Shown here: piece by piece, positions 27,714 through 36,488 of the stretch
How positions within the stretch are numbered: position 1 is the first letter of the stretch
Layout: each line of letters begins with the position of its first letter
Assembly: GCA_963703385.1 (NCBI GenBank)
Contig: OY969816.1
Coordinates: 1,054,001-1,118,000 of the forward strand
Source: Rhodoblastus sp963703385
Lineage (GTDB): Bacteria > Pseudomonadota > Alphaproteobacteria > Rhizobiales > Beijerinckiaceae
Direction: 5' to 3'
Length of the DNA stretch: 64,000 nt
Translations under genes and position numbers: made by a program
The notes under the pieces: generated by a model
What the model was told of the DNA's origin: nothing
The model's database searches: none
What the model saw: the letters and a program-made list of their open reading frames with translations, nothing else

Positions 27714-29099
27714 ATGCCTTTGCCCGAACCAGAGCCGCTGCGGGACGGCGGCGGCCTTTTCACCGACCTTTACGAACTGACGATGATGCGCGCTTATGCC
27801 GCACTCGGTATGGCGGGCGCGGCCACATTCAGCGTTTTTGTCCGGCAGCTCCCGAAAGAGCGCAATTTTCTCATCGCCTGCGGGCTGGACGAACTTCTGG
27901 ACGAGATCGAGCGCTTCCATTTCTCGCCGGACGACATCCTCTATCTTCGCTCGCTGAACCTTTTCCCCGAAGATTTTCTCGCAGATCTCCAACACTTTCG
28001 CTTTGCCGGCGATATTTTCGCCATGACCGAGGGGACGCCGTTTTTCGCCAACGAGCCGATCCTGGAAATTCGCGCGCCGATCGGCCAGGCGCAGGTTCTG
28101 GAGACATTGATCCTCAACCGGATCAGCTTGCAGACCCTGCTCGCCTCGAAAGCTTTTTGCGTGGTGACGGCGGCGGCGGGACGGCGGGTGATGGATTTTG
28201 GCGCCCGCCGCGCTCAGGGCGCTGACGCCGCGATTCATGGGGCGCGCGCTTTCGCCATCGCCGGCGTGCAGGAAACCTCGCTGCTGACGGCTGGGGCGCG
28301 TTACGGTCTTCCGGTCGCGGGAACCATGGCGCACAGTTTTGTCGAAGCCTTTTCATGCGAGGAAGAAGCTTTTGCCGCTTTCGCGGAACTCTTTCCGCAA
28401 ACCGTTCTTCTCGCCGACACCTATGACACGCTTCAGGGCGTGCGCAACGCGATTGGTGTGACCCAAAAACTCGACCCGGACCGGCGCCCGATGGGGATCC
28501 GTCTCGATTCCGGCGACCTCCTCGCTTTGTCGCAGGCGGCGCGGGAAATGCTCGACGCGGCGGGCCTCGGGCGTTTGAAAATCATCGCGACCGGCGGCCT
28601 CAACGAGGCGAAAATCGACGCCCTCGTCCAGGCGGGCGCTCCGATCGACATTTTCGGGGTCGGCACCGACATGAGCGTTTCGGCGGACGCGCCTTCGCTC
28701 GATATTTCATACAAACTCACGGAATATGCCGGCGCCGGCCGCATGAAGCTCTCCGCGGGGAAGATGACTTTGCCCGGCCGCAAGCAGGTTTTTCGGCGCG
28801 AAGCCGGCGGCGTGGCGACGGGTGACGTCATCGCCCGCGCCGACGAAAGCCTGCCGGGAACGCCGCTGCTCGCGCCGGTCATGCGCGGCGGCAAGCGGAT
28901 CGCGCCGCCGGCCGATCTCCCGGTTCTGCGGGCGGCGGCAGAGCAAGCGATCGCCGCGCTGCCGCCGGCCCTCCGCGCCCTCGCCGCGGCGCCCACACCT
29001 TTTCCGGTCGCGATTTCCCCGCGCCTCGAAGCCGATGCCCAAATCTTGCGCGCCCGCCTGACGCGCGCCCAAGAATCCGGGTCTCCGGCGGCTTCCTAG
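27714..29099 (+). CDS. pncB: nicotinate phosphoribosyltransferase
   Basis: 461 residues. FTDLYELTMMRAYAALGMAG at the N-terminus binds substrate. The core shows MDFGARRAQGADAAIHGARA, GTMAHSFVEAF, LLADTYDTLQGVRNAI, RLDSGDLLALS and FGVGTDMSVSADAPSLDISY, all NAPRTase signatures. The enzyme makes nicotinate mononucleotide from nicotinate, PRPP and ATP in NAD salvage. The C-terminal extension (VLRAAAEQAIAALPPALRAL) fits the long PncB2-type form. It stands between two Hsp20 genes, an arrangement suggesting a stress-linked role in NAD supply. Confidence 0.95.
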   Translation: MPLPEPEPLRDGGGLFTDLYELTMMRAYAALGMAGAATFSVFVRQLPKERNFLIACGLDELLDEIERFHFSPDDILYLRSLNLFPEDFLADLQHFRFAGDIFAMTEGTPFFANEPILEIRAPIGQAQVLETLILNRISLQTLLASKAFCVVTAAAGRRVMDFGARRAQGADAAIHGARAFAIAGVQETSLLTAGARYGLPVAGTMAHSFVEAFSCEEEAFAAFAELFPQTVLLADTYDTLQGVRNAIGVTQKLDPDRRPMGIRLDSGDLLALSQAAREMLDAAGLGRLKIIATGGLNEAKIDALVQAGAPIDIFGVGTDMSVSADAPSLDISYKLTEYAGAGRMKLSAGKMTLPGRKQVFRREAGGVATGDVIARADESLPGTPLLAPVMRGGKRIAPPADLPVLRAAAEQAIAALPPALRALAAAPTPFPVAISPRLEADAQILRARLTRAQESGSPAAS

Positions 29100-29159
29100 A
29101 TTTTGTCTTTGGACCTTTCGCCGCCTTCGGCAATAATCCGCGCCGCGGAGGGCGTCCCG

Positions 29160-29609
29160 ATGACGACAGGCGACCGGATGAACTGGATGTGGTCGGAGGC
29201 GATGACCATTTTTGCGCGCGCCGAGCGGTTGCGCGACGCGCCGCCCGCGCGACGGATGGCGCGAAGCGCGACCTGGGAGCCTGCGGTCGACATCTTCGAA
29301 ACCGATGCGGAAGTGCTGGTTTCACTCGCGCTGCCCGGCGTTCGCGAAGAGGACGTCGAGGCCGCGATCGAAGACGACCAGCTTGTCGTGCGTGGCCGCC
29401 GCGGCTTCCCGCCGCACTTGCGCGCGGCTTTCGTTCATCGGCTGGAGCTCCCGTGCGGCGCCTTCGAACGACGCATCCCGACATTTTGTTGGCGTTCGCC
29501 AATTCGCAGGACTAAAGGTCGCGCAGTCCGAGCGAGACGTTACGCATCCCAATCTTTCGGTCGATTGATCAGGATAAAGTCGTTGACATCGAAACGATCG
29601 GCCAAATAG
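29160..29609 (+). CDS. Hsp20 small heat shock protein, altered C-terminus
   Basis: 149 residues from the ATG at 29160, which has GGAGGG upstream. The alpha-crystallin domain is recognisable: WEPAVDIFETDAEVLVSLAL then PGVREEDVEAAIEDDQLVVR, and HRLELPCGAFERRIP for the loop before the last strand. After GAFERRIP the sequence departs from the family (TFCWRSPIRRTKGRAVRARR). The last beta strand and the oligomerising tail are lost, by frameshift or recombination. The protein may still fold as a dimer but would be impaired in oligomer formation. It runs 60 bases behind pncB on the same strand. Confidence 0.65.
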   Translation: MTTGDRMNWMWSEAMTIFARAERLRDAPPARRMARSATWEPAVDIFETDAEVLVSLALPGVREEDVEAAIEDDQLVVRGRRGFPPHLRAAFVHRLELPCGAFERRIPTFCWRSPIRRTKGRAVRARRYASQSFGRLIRIKSLTSKRSAK

Positions 29610-29776
29610 GCCATGGCCGCTTCGGAAAGCCGATCTACCAATTTTTTCTTGAATTTACCATCCTTGGGATCGAGCGCCAGAGTAGTCTCGATGACAAGAA
29701 CATGACGCACTGACCCGTCCTGTGACGTGATCGGCCAGACTTTGGCCTTTCGGGCGAGGGGGTGAGAAAAGCTCAT
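29540..29776 (-). CDS. small hypothetical protein
   Basis: 78 residues from the ATG at 29776; a TTG at 29812 would add 12. The sequence KVWPITSQDGSVRHVLVIET followed by TLALDPKDGKFKKKLVDRLS looks like an alternating beta-strand/helix protein, ending FDVNDFILINRPKDWDA. The 3' end overlaps the altered tail of the convergent Hsp20 gene by about 70 bases, which may explain the odd Hsp20 C-terminus. No family recognised. Confidence 0.45.
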   Translation of the reverse strand: MSFSHPLARKAKVWPITSQDGSVRHVLVIETTLALDPKDGKFKKKLVDRLSEAAMAYLADRFDVNDFILINRPKDWDA

Positions 29777-30323
29777 GGAGGCCGTTCGCGCTTTCCCGAG
29801 AGAGTCGCGCAAAGAAGCTCATATTGCACCACAGCAATTAATTCCATCCAATTCTGCTTGCCGGATTGGGTCGGCCCGATGGGGCCGATTGGTGCAAATT
29901 CTGAAATGGCTGGCCTCTCTCATCGGAATAGACCGCGCCGAACCGCTCCTCCAGAAAGCCCCGGTCGATGTTCCGCGCCAGTTTGACCAGCGACAGGTCA
30001 TGTCGAGGATCTGGTCGAGCCGCGCCCGAAAAGATCGTTTTGCCGCTGTCCCGATGTTCCTTCGGCCGCATGGCGTATCCCCAAATCGCGTCATTCGCGT
30101 GCCGAAAGGGCTTCCGGTGGGCGCAGCGCCGAACTTGGTGCTCCACTGCTGCGGCCAGAGCGCCCCTTCGTTCACCTGCAATGCGGGCTGGATCGCCCTG
30201 GCCGATCGCATCGGGCAGCGCTCCTGCTGCCCGAGCGAACGACCAAGAACAGTCACTGCCGTTGTTTCAATTGGTTTCAACCCAGCGACACCCGCCGCGG
30301 CGGCGGAGCGAGGCAAACCGGCG
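29777..30323. other. degraded intergenic stretch with an IS5 fragment
   Basis: About 550 bases with no intact gene. Only an IS5-type transposase fragment (29890-30071) is recognisable; the rest shows no conserved frame. Confidence 0.45.
29890..30071 (-). pseudogene. IS5 family transposase N-terminal fragment, frameshifted
   Basis: The minus strand gives MRPKEHRDSGKT, then in a shifted frame RSFRARLDQILDM, and back in the first frame LSLVKLARNIDRGFLEERFG followed by AVYSDERGQP. This matches the start of IS5-group transposases (pattern DLFRARLDQIIDxxHxLVKLAxxIDWxFLExxFG). About 60 residues remain and the DDE domain is absent. Confidence 0.65.
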
Positions 30324-31865
30324 TCAGCGCCAGAACGGCGTCACGCCTTTGAAAGACCTCCACGCCTTCAACAGATCGCGATCCGCATGGGAGGCGCCGT
30401 TCGCCAGCCAACCAAGGACAATGCCAGCCGCCAAGGCGGTTTCAGCTTGTTCGGCAGCGCGTAGTTGACCAAGGAAAGCCTGGGCGCTTGACGCATCATT
30501 ATGGGCTCCGAGCAAATCCTGAACATGCGCCACAACATGGACGTACGCGCGAACATCCTTCCGATCGGCAAAAAAGACGCCGAAGAATTCGATCGCATAG
30601 CGAAGATTCTTCAGCGCGATGCGCACTTGGTGCCGCTCTTGGTCGGACTGAGCCGCAAGACCTTTGCCGCGTCTCAAGGTGCGATTATGGAGACGCTCCA
30701 GCGCTTCGGACGCGAAAAATCGGGCGGGCTGCGTCAGGAGTTGCAGCTCATCGCTCGACAAAGCGTTGCGCCAGCCGCGCCGCGCCAGAAAAGCTTGCAG
30801 CCGCAGGGCGAAGAGCGCGCAGCCAGGCCCGTTGATCATGGCGCGCGCTTCGACGTGCAACAAGGTTCGCCGAGCGTCGACCGCGGCCTTGAGAGGCCCA
30901 AAAATTTCGGGAGCGGAAAAGTGCGTGGCGGGGCCGCTGGCGACGAGATCATCGAAGGCGTCGCATTCGCGCGCCGGGCCGAGGTCCATGGCGATGCGCT
31001 TGGCTTCGGCGCGAAAAACGGCAAATTCCGGACAGACGACGTGGCGGTTGAAAAGGGCCATAAGCGCGCGCATGCGACGCAGCGCGACGCGCATCTGATG
31101 GACCGCCTCCGGATGGTCGTCGTCGCGCAGCGAGGCCCAGTTCGCCAGAAAATGCCGTAGACAATCGCTGATGATCACGGCGACAACGTCGTCAAAACTG
31201 GCGTCGGGCGAAAACTGCAGCTCCCCGGCTGTAACCGGCGAAGGACGCTCGTTCCGGGCCAGCAAGAAGCCGCGGTTGGACTTGCTCAACGTTTCGAGCT
31301 GGAGGGGCAGGCTTTCCACCAGCCGCGCCGCCAAGTCGTATAGCTCGGCAGGCTCTCCCTCCTTCAGCTCAAGCTCCAGCTCGGAAAACTTCGTCCATCT
31401 TTCACCGGCGAGAACTTCGCCTTTGTCGAACGCAGCCTCGATTTTTGCGGCCCCCGCCGTCACAATCCTTGTGCGCCGTTTGAACCGTGTCTCGAACTGC
31501 GGCTCAAGCGCTTGGCCATCGATCACCCTCTTGAGTTCGGCCGCCACCGGCTCATCGAAAAGGTCGAGATTCGGATTTGAACCCGGATGACGAACTTCGG
31601 TTTCGCCTCGCGCAAAGGCCCCCTCAGCCGCTGTAGGCAGCCATTTAAGGGTCATCATGGCGGCGCTTTCACCTGTGCGGCGGATGCGTAAAGTCTTACC
31701 TTGTTTCCTGAGGTCGCCGCCCGCGGTGTCGAAGTAGATCGAGCTGAGAGTTTGTTCGCGTGTTGATTCCGAAGCGCCGGTCAGCAGACCTGAATCCCAC
31801 GCAGCGGCGAGGCCTGCGGCGTCCGTCGAAAATTTGACTTCCAGCTCGCGTCCGCTCCAACTCAT
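30324..31865 (-). CDS. CYTH-CHAD domain inorganic triphosphatase
   Basis: 513 residues. The N-terminal CYTH domain begins GRELEVKFSTD with the ExExK metal/phosphate motif and contains LRIRRTGESAAMMTLKW, KRRTRIV and FSELELELKEGEPAELYDLA. The C-terminal CHAD domain has VHQMRVALRRMRALMALFN (histidine- and arginine-rich phosphate-binding helix), AMDLGPARECDAF and HQVRIALKNLRYAIEFF. The architecture equals E. coli YgiF, a tripolyphosphatase; CHAD domains bind polyphosphate. It is cytosolic and, with the CYTH-like gene at 8029-8649, gives the island a polyphosphate theme. Confidence 0.92.
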   Translation of the reverse strand: MSWSGRELEVKFSTDAAGLAAAWDSGLLTGASESTREQTLSSIYFDTAGGDLRKQGKTLRIRRTGESAAMMTLKWLPTAAEGAFARGETEVRHPGSNPNLDLFDEPVAAELKRVIDGQALEPQFETRFKRRTRIVTAGAAKIEAAFDKGEVLAGERWTKFSELELELKEGEPAELYDLAARLVESLPLQLETLSKSNRGFLLARNERPSPVTAGELQFSPDASFDDVVAVIISDCLRHFLANWASLRDDDHPEAVHQMRVALRRMRALMALFNRHVVCPEFAVFRAEAKRIAMDLGPARECDAFDDLVASGPATHFSAPEIFGPLKAAVDARRTLLHVEARAMINGPGCALFALRLQAFLARRGWRNALSSDELQLLTQPARFFASEALERLHNRTLRRGKGLAAQSDQERHQVRIALKNLRYAIEFFGVFFADRKDVRAYVHVVAHVQDLLGAHNDASSAQAFLGQLRAAEQAETALAAGIVLGWLANGASHADRDLLKAWRSFKGVTPFWR

Positions 31866-32028
31866 CAGGCGCCATCGCTATTCGTCTTGGGCAAGATGAT
31901 CGCTGATTTACTCACGCGCCGAGCTTCAGTTCGTGTCTTTGGCGACGCGAAGCATTGCCATCTCAAGGATGGCATACATCCCGACAGTTCTGCGAGGCAA
32001 GCGCAAAGTCGTCAAAAAATCCGAGGCT

Positions 32029-32829
32029 TCAGCTGCGCGGGGTTGCAAGAAACCGCGCCGGATTTCCTTCACAGAGCGCCACGGCGGTCAGCACGCCCGT
32101 GGCGTGAGCGCCCGTGTCGACGCAGATCCGTCCCGCCGCGACGACCGGGCCCTTTGCGCTTGGCACGTGGCCATGCACGACTGTGCAGGGGAGGCGGTGA
32201 GCCTCGCGCAGGAATGGCGCGCGAATCGTCAGCATCGCCTTTTCCGATTGCTTGTCGAGCGGCCGGTGAGGATCGATGCCGGCGTGAACGAACAGATAGT
32301 CGCCGTTCACATAGGAAAAAGGGAGGCTTTCGAGAAAGCGCAGATGTTCGGCCGGCACGGCGCGCCGCGCGCGGGCAAGCGACGCCTCTTTCCTGCTTAC
32401 GCCATAGGAGGCGAGGGTCGCGGCTCCGCCCTTGCGCATAAATAGCTCGAAGGCCGCTTTGCTCTTGCCCGCAATCGCGTCGATGAAGAGCTGGTCATGA
32501 TTGCCGCGCAAAGTGATCCAGCGATGACCGCAGCCGCGCGGTCCTTCGATCAGCCGCTCCAACACTTGGCGGCTGGCCGGGCCGCAATTCACCAGGTCCC
32601 CGAGAAAGACCACGGTGGCCTCTCGCGCCATGGAATTGGCGTCCGCGTCGATCATTTCCAGCAGACGGTCAAGTTCGGCGCGCATGCCATGAATGTCGCC
32701 GACGCCATAATGGACATTCGGAAGAACGGCGCTGTCGAGTTGGACCAGCGGAGGTTTGCCTCCACCCGCCGAAACGGAAGAGGGCGACTTTCGCATCAAT
32801 TGCTCCGCGCGATCCGCTATCCAACCCAA
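32029..32829 (-). CDS. PPP-type serine/threonine phosphatase-like metallophosphoesterase with altered metal motif
   Basis: 266 residues. Metal motifs are GVGDIHGMRAEL (GDxHG), FLGDLVNCGPASRQV in place of GDxVDRGP, ITLRGNHDQLFID (GNHE/D), FVHAGIDPHRPL and VVHGHVPSAKGPVV. In the second motif the bridging aspartate side (VDRG) reads VNCG, so the second aspartate is Asn and the substrate-binding arginine is Cys. Activity may be lowered or changed. The family includes PrpA-like protein phosphatases and ApaH-like nucleotidases. It lies 163 bases upstream of the CYTH-CHAD gene on the same strand. Confidence 0.82.
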   Translation of the reverse strand: MGWIADRAEQLMRKSPSSVSAGGGKPPLVQLDSAVLPNVHYGVGDIHGMRAELDRLLEMIDADANSMAREATVVFLGDLVNCGPASRQVLERLIEGPRGCGHRWITLRGNHDQLFIDAIAGKSKAAFELFMRKGGAATLASYGVSRKEASLARARRAVPAEHLRFLESLPFSYVNGDYLFVHAGIDPHRPLDKQSEKAMLTIRAPFLREAHRLPCTVVHGHVPSAKGPVVAAGRICVDTGAHATGVLTAVALCEGNPARFLATPRS

Positions 32830-33194
32830 GCTTTGCCCGCCTCAAGTCTCACGACGACCGGAACCTACCCGCTGCTGCGTCATTATTGGCCCGATTCGCG
32901 CCCTTTGTCTTCGCGTCGCCAACGCCAATTCACAACTTCGATCAAGCTGTTCCCCCCGGGAACGACGAACGGCTTGAGCAGCGCGATTGTCTTAATTGTA
33001 CAGTCGCACCGTGACGCGAAAACGGTTAGAGGTACGGGCGATCGGTGTCGGGAGTCGAAGGAACGATCCAGTGTCTGACCCTGACGGCGTATACCTGCAA
33101 ATCGCAATATGAATACGCTGGATGAGCGTTCTCTCCGAGCCGATCGCCATTCCCGCTGAAAAGCGAAAGTGTCGTTCTGGTGGATGACAGCAAT
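32830..33194. other. intergenic stretch without recognisable gene
   Basis: About 365 bases between a divergent pair; expected to hold both promoters. No gene or repeat recognised. Confidence 0.4.
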
Positions 33195-33446
33195 ATGACA
33201 GGAGCGAGCTTGCACATCACGTTAGATCAGGCGATTGAGATCCACGCCAAAGTCTTGAAATCGCGGCACGGCAAGGGCGCAATCAAATCGACAGGCGAGC
33301 GGGCGACACAATGCCAATCCGTTGGCGATTTCGAAGGCACTGAGATTTGGCTCAGGGTCAAGGTCGAGATCGAACGTCAGGTCGACGACATAAAGAGCGA
33401 GCCGCCGACCGGTTCGCAAATCCGCCCGGAGGCCGGTCCGACTTAA
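33195..33446 (+). CDS. small hypothetical protein (IHAKVLKxRHGKGA type)
   Basis: 83 residues from the ATG at 33195; an ATG at 33180 is in frame. The sequence LDQAIEIHAKVLKSRHGKGA, then ERATQCQSVGDFEGTEIWLR resembles a short helical protein I recall as frequent in Bradyrhizobium and relatives (pattern A(x)RHGxxAPxxARExAxxCxxxGDxEGxxVWxxV). Its function is unknown. It precedes the V-type ATPase operon by 120 bases but has no visible link to it. Confidence 0.6.
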   Translation: MTGASLHITLDQAIEIHAKVLKSRHGKGAIKSTGERATQCQSVGDFEGTEIWLRVKVEIERQVDDIKSEPPTGSQIRPEAGPT

Positions 33447-33565
33447 GCGGAACGCGGAAAATCCCGAAGCGCAGGATTTGATTTACGCCATTTCGTGTGA
33501 AAAACACACACATTAGAATAAACAAACGTAATGACGCCATAGTCTCATAGCTCCGGAGTTTTAAC

Positions 33566-33931
33566 GTGCGCGTTCAGACGCCCCCTGTCAGCAGCGCCAA
33601 CGCCGCGGCGGTCGAACGCGTCCTGGCGGCGGAGCGGGGAGCCAAGGAATCCTTGCGCTTGGCGCGCGACGAAGCGCAAGGCGTCGCCGCATCTGCGCGC
33701 GCGCGCGCTGATGCGATCCGCCGACGCTCCGACGAGCGCATATCGAAAGCGCACGTCGTGATTGACGCGCGGATCGAGGCCGAGATCGTCAGGTTGACGA
33801 AGGAAGCGCTCAGCGCCGACGCTACTTCCGAGGACGATCAGCGCCGCGGCGTTGGAGGCGATGCGCTAAAACGCGCCGTCAAACGCCTGGCCGCCCGCAT
33901 GACCGGAGAAGACGATGGCGTCGGCGGCTGA
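33566..33931 (+). CDS. V-type ATPase G/H-like peripheral stalk subunit
   Basis: 121 residues from GTG at 33566, preceded by CGGAG. It is almost wholly a coiled coil rich in Ala, Arg and Glu: VLAAERGAKESLRLARDEAQ then GVAASARARADAIRRRSDER, in the style of subunit G/H that pairs with E to form the peripheral stalk. Identity rests on composition, size and position as first gene of the ATPase operon, because such stalk subunits are poorly conserved. It overlaps the next gene by 17 bases. Confidence 0.65.
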   Translation: MRVQTPPVSSANAAAVERVLAAERGAKESLRLARDEAQGVAASARARADAIRRRSDERISKAHVVIDARIEAEIVRLTKEALSADATSEDDQRRGVGGDALKRAVKRLAARMTGEDDGVGG

Positions 33932-34649
33932 ATTCGCCTATGCGCGGGCTCGTATCGGGGCCAGACATGGTCTTCGGCTTCAAGGCGCCGATTGGAAAGC
34001 GCTAGAGAGCGCGCACTCGCTCTCCCACTATCTTGAACAGGCGCGCGCCACATATCTGAGGCGTTTCCTGACGCAAATCGGCTCCGACCTGGATGAACAC
34101 GCGATCGAGCGTGTACTCCGCCGGGAGGCGTCGAGTTATGCTGAGGAAGTCGCGGCTTTTGCGCCGAGTAGGTGGCGTCCGGCGATCAGCTGGCTTGGAA
34201 CGCTCGCTCTGCTTCCGCTGGCGGGCGGGCTCGCCGCGGGGGCCGCGCCGCCGGAATGGCTCGCCGACGATCCCCTGCTCGCGGCAAAGCTCCCCCAGGC
34301 GCCGAAAACCTTCCGCTTGGGCTGGCGCGCTGGCAATCGCCCGGCGCAGGACTGGCTTCGGCGCTGGCGCGAATGTTGGCCGCGAAGCAATTCCTCTGCG
34401 CCCGAATTGACGCGTTTGGTGGCTCAGATTCAGCGCGCGCTTTCAGCCGAGCGTCGCGACGGCGCGCTGTCTGGACGACATCGTAGCAAAGTCGCGCGGC
34501 TTCTGACACGGTCCTTTCGCACCCACGGTGCATCTCCCATCGCCATAGTCTGTCATGTCGCATTGACGCTGCTCGACATCGAGCGACTTCGCGGCGCGCT
34601 CGCGCGCCGGCGGCTGTTCGGCCCCGATGAAACGAGGGCCTCCGTATGA
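33915..34649 (+). CDS. ntpC: V-type ATPase subunit C (V0D/AC39-like), short form
   Basis: 244 residues. The start EFAYARARIGARHGLRLQGA and AHSLSHYLEQARATYLRRFL followed by IERVLRREASSYAEEVAAFA match the beginning of the V0D/AC39 family (YAYxxARIxAxxxxLL, then IExALRRELxxxxxxL). This subunit connects the central rotor to the membrane ring. Usual length is near 330, so about 80 residues are lacking; the middle is proline- and tryptophan-rich (PEWLADDPLLAAKLPQAPK). The C-terminal helix bundle (LLTRSFRTHGASPIAIVCHV) supports the call. It overlaps both neighbours, consistent with stoichiometric coupling. Confidence 0.7.
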   Translation: MASAAEFAYARARIGARHGLRLQGADWKALESAHSLSHYLEQARATYLRRFLTQIGSDLDEHAIERVLRREASSYAEEVAAFAPSRWRPAISWLGTLALLPLAGGLAAGAAPPEWLADDPLLAAKLPQAPKTFRLGWRAGNRPAQDWLRRWRECWPRSNSSAPELTRLVAQIQRALSAERRDGALSGRHRSKVARLLTRSFRTHGASPIAIVCHVALTLLDIERLRGALARRRLFGPDETRASV

Positions 34650-36487
34650 CCTTCCGTCCCGTCCCCGCCCGTTGGTTCGAATTGGTGACGACCGGGGCCC
34701 ATGCCGCAGCCACACTCGCGGCGCTCGCCCGCAGGGGCGCGGCGGAGATCGAGACTGCGGGCGAGAACCGGCGCGCCGCCTTGCTTCCGGATCTAGGGGA
34801 CATGCTGAACGCCCATCGCGCGCTCGCCAAGAGTTACGAGGGGCGGTGGCCGACGCCGCGCCCAGTCGCGCTGAACGGCGACCTTCGGGCGCTTCTCGAA
34901 GACGATTGGCGTCGAATCTCGGCATGGCGCGCGGAAGCCGATCCGGTCATCGCGCGTATCGAGACACTGGCGGGCGAAAAGCTCGATCTCGGCGAACTTG
35001 CCGATGCGCTGGCGGTCGCCGGCGAAAGCTTTCCTCGCCCCGACTTGCTCCTCGCCGCCGGCCCGCATCTCGTCGTCGTCCTAATGCGCGTGCCGCCGGA
35101 CGCCATGCTCCCGGACGCGCGCGAAGTCGTGTGGGTGCGGTGGCGGACGGCGGAGACCGCCTATTTTCTCGTCGTTGGTCCGTCCGGGAAGGCGCTTGCG
35201 TTAGCCGCTCTCGCGCCGAGCCTGAAGGGGCGCGCGATTCCCTTGCCGGCTTGGCTGCCGGATTCGCCAAAGGGGGCGCTCGACGCGGCCCGGCGGCGCA
35301 TCGATCACGACGCAGCGGAAATTCGGGCGCTCGAGGCGGAACTCTCCGCTTTATCTGCTAAACACCGGCTCGACGCAGCGCTCGGCGACTTCGTTCTGTT
35401 CGAATGGCTGCGCGACAACGCCAGCCTTCTTGCCGGGGACGGCCGCCTGGTTTTCATCACCGGCTGGACCAGCGCAGATGGGGAAGAGCAATTGCAGCGC
35501 GATTTGGAGCGCCTGGGGGCGACTTGCCTCGTTCGCCTGCCGCCGGCCCCGCCGGGCTCGACGCCGCCGCTGATGCTACGCAACCCCGGCTGGGTGAGGC
35601 CGTTCGAAATCTTCGCCCTGATGGTCGGGATGCCGAACCGGCACGAGGCAGATCCCAGCGTCTTTCTCGCCGTCGTCACGCCGCTGCTTTTCGGCTTCAT
35701 GTTCGGAGACATCGGCCAGGGGTTGGTGTTGACCATTGCCGGCGTCATCCTCGGCCGGCGTATGCCCGTTCTGCGCCTGCTCGTGCCCGGCGGCGTCGTG
35801 GCGATGATCTTCGGCGCGCTGTTTGGCAGCGTTTTCGGCTTCGAGGCGGTTCCGGCGTTATGGGTGCGGCCGCTCGATGAGCCCGTGACCCTGCTCGCCG
35901 TCACGCTCGGCGGCGGCGCGGTGCTGATGACGCTCGGCCTCGTCATATCGGCGATCGAGGCCCGCTGGCGCGGCGAATCCGTGCGTTGGTGGCTTCATGA
36001 GGCGGGATTGGCGGCGGCCTACCTGTCCATTGTCGTCGCTTTTTTCTGCCGACAGGCGCTGTGGGGCGCGCCCGTTGGCGCGGCCTGGTTCGTCCTCGGC
36101 GCCGCGGCGCTCGACCCCGCGCGGCCGCTCGCCGCGAGCGGCACGGCTCTGGCCGAACTGGTCGAGAAACTGATGCAGCTTCTGGTCAACACCATCTCCT
36201 TCGCGCGCGTCGGCGCCTTCGCGCTGGCGCACGCCGGGCTTTCGGCGGCGGTTGTCGGCCTTGCCCATGCGGCGGGCGGCTTTAGCTTCGTCCCGATCGC
36301 CATCGCCGGCAATGTTTTGATTCTCGGAATGGAAGGCCTGGTCGTCGGCATCCAGACGACGCGCCTCGTCCTATTCGAATTCTTCATCCGCTTCCTTCAA
36401 GGCGGCGGCCGTCCGCTGAAACCGCTGACGCCGCCGTGCGAGTGGCGGCCGATCCTATGCGAAACCATGCAAACTGAAGAGACATGA
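34646..36487 (+). CDS. ntpI: V-type ATPase subunit I (a-subunit, membrane stator)
   Basis: 613 residues, somewhat short for the family. The N-terminal cytosolic arm contains long helices (AARRRIDHDAAEIRALEAEL). From about residue 335 the membrane part starts: FLAVVTPLLFGFMFGDIGQG then LVLTIAGVILGRRMPVLRLL and GGVVAMIFGALFGSVFGFEA, strong I-subunit signatures. The ion-channel arginine is likely the one in LLVNTISFARVGAFALAHAG. The protein holds the half channels through which ions reach the rotor ring. ATGA overlap with the preceding gene. Confidence 0.93.
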   Translation: MTFRPVPARWFELVTTGAHAAATLAALARRGAAEIETAGENRRAALLPDLGDMLNAHRALAKSYEGRWPTPRPVALNGDLRALLEDDWRRISAWRAEADPVIARIETLAGEKLDLGELADALAVAGESFPRPDLLLAAGPHLVVVLMRVPPDAMLPDAREVVWVRWRTAETAYFLVVGPSGKALALAALAPSLKGRAIPLPAWLPDSPKGALDAARRRIDHDAAEIRALEAELSALSAKHRLDAALGDFVLFEWLRDNASLLAGDGRLVFITGWTSADGEEQLQRDLERLGATCLVRLPPAPPGSTPPLMLRNPGWVRPFEIFALMVGMPNRHEADPSVFLAVVTPLLFGFMFGDIGQGLVLTIAGVILGRRMPVLRLLVPGGVVAMIFGALFGSVFGFEAVPALWVRPLDEPVTLLAVTLGGGAVLMTLGLVISAIEARWRGESVRWWLHEAGLAAAYLSIVVAFFCRQALWGAPVGAAWFVLGAAALDPARPLAASGTALAELVEKLMQLLVNTISFARVGAFALAHAGLSAAVVGLAHAAGGFSFVPIAIAGNVLILGMEGLVVGIQTTRLVLFEFFIRFLQGGGRPLKPLTPPCEWRPILCETMQTEET

Positions 36488-36488
36488 C

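Noticed and set aside
31561..31600. A tRNA-arm-like string (GATTCGGATTTGAACCC)
   Set aside because: It lies inside the CYTH-CHAD coding region and has no cloverleaf around it.
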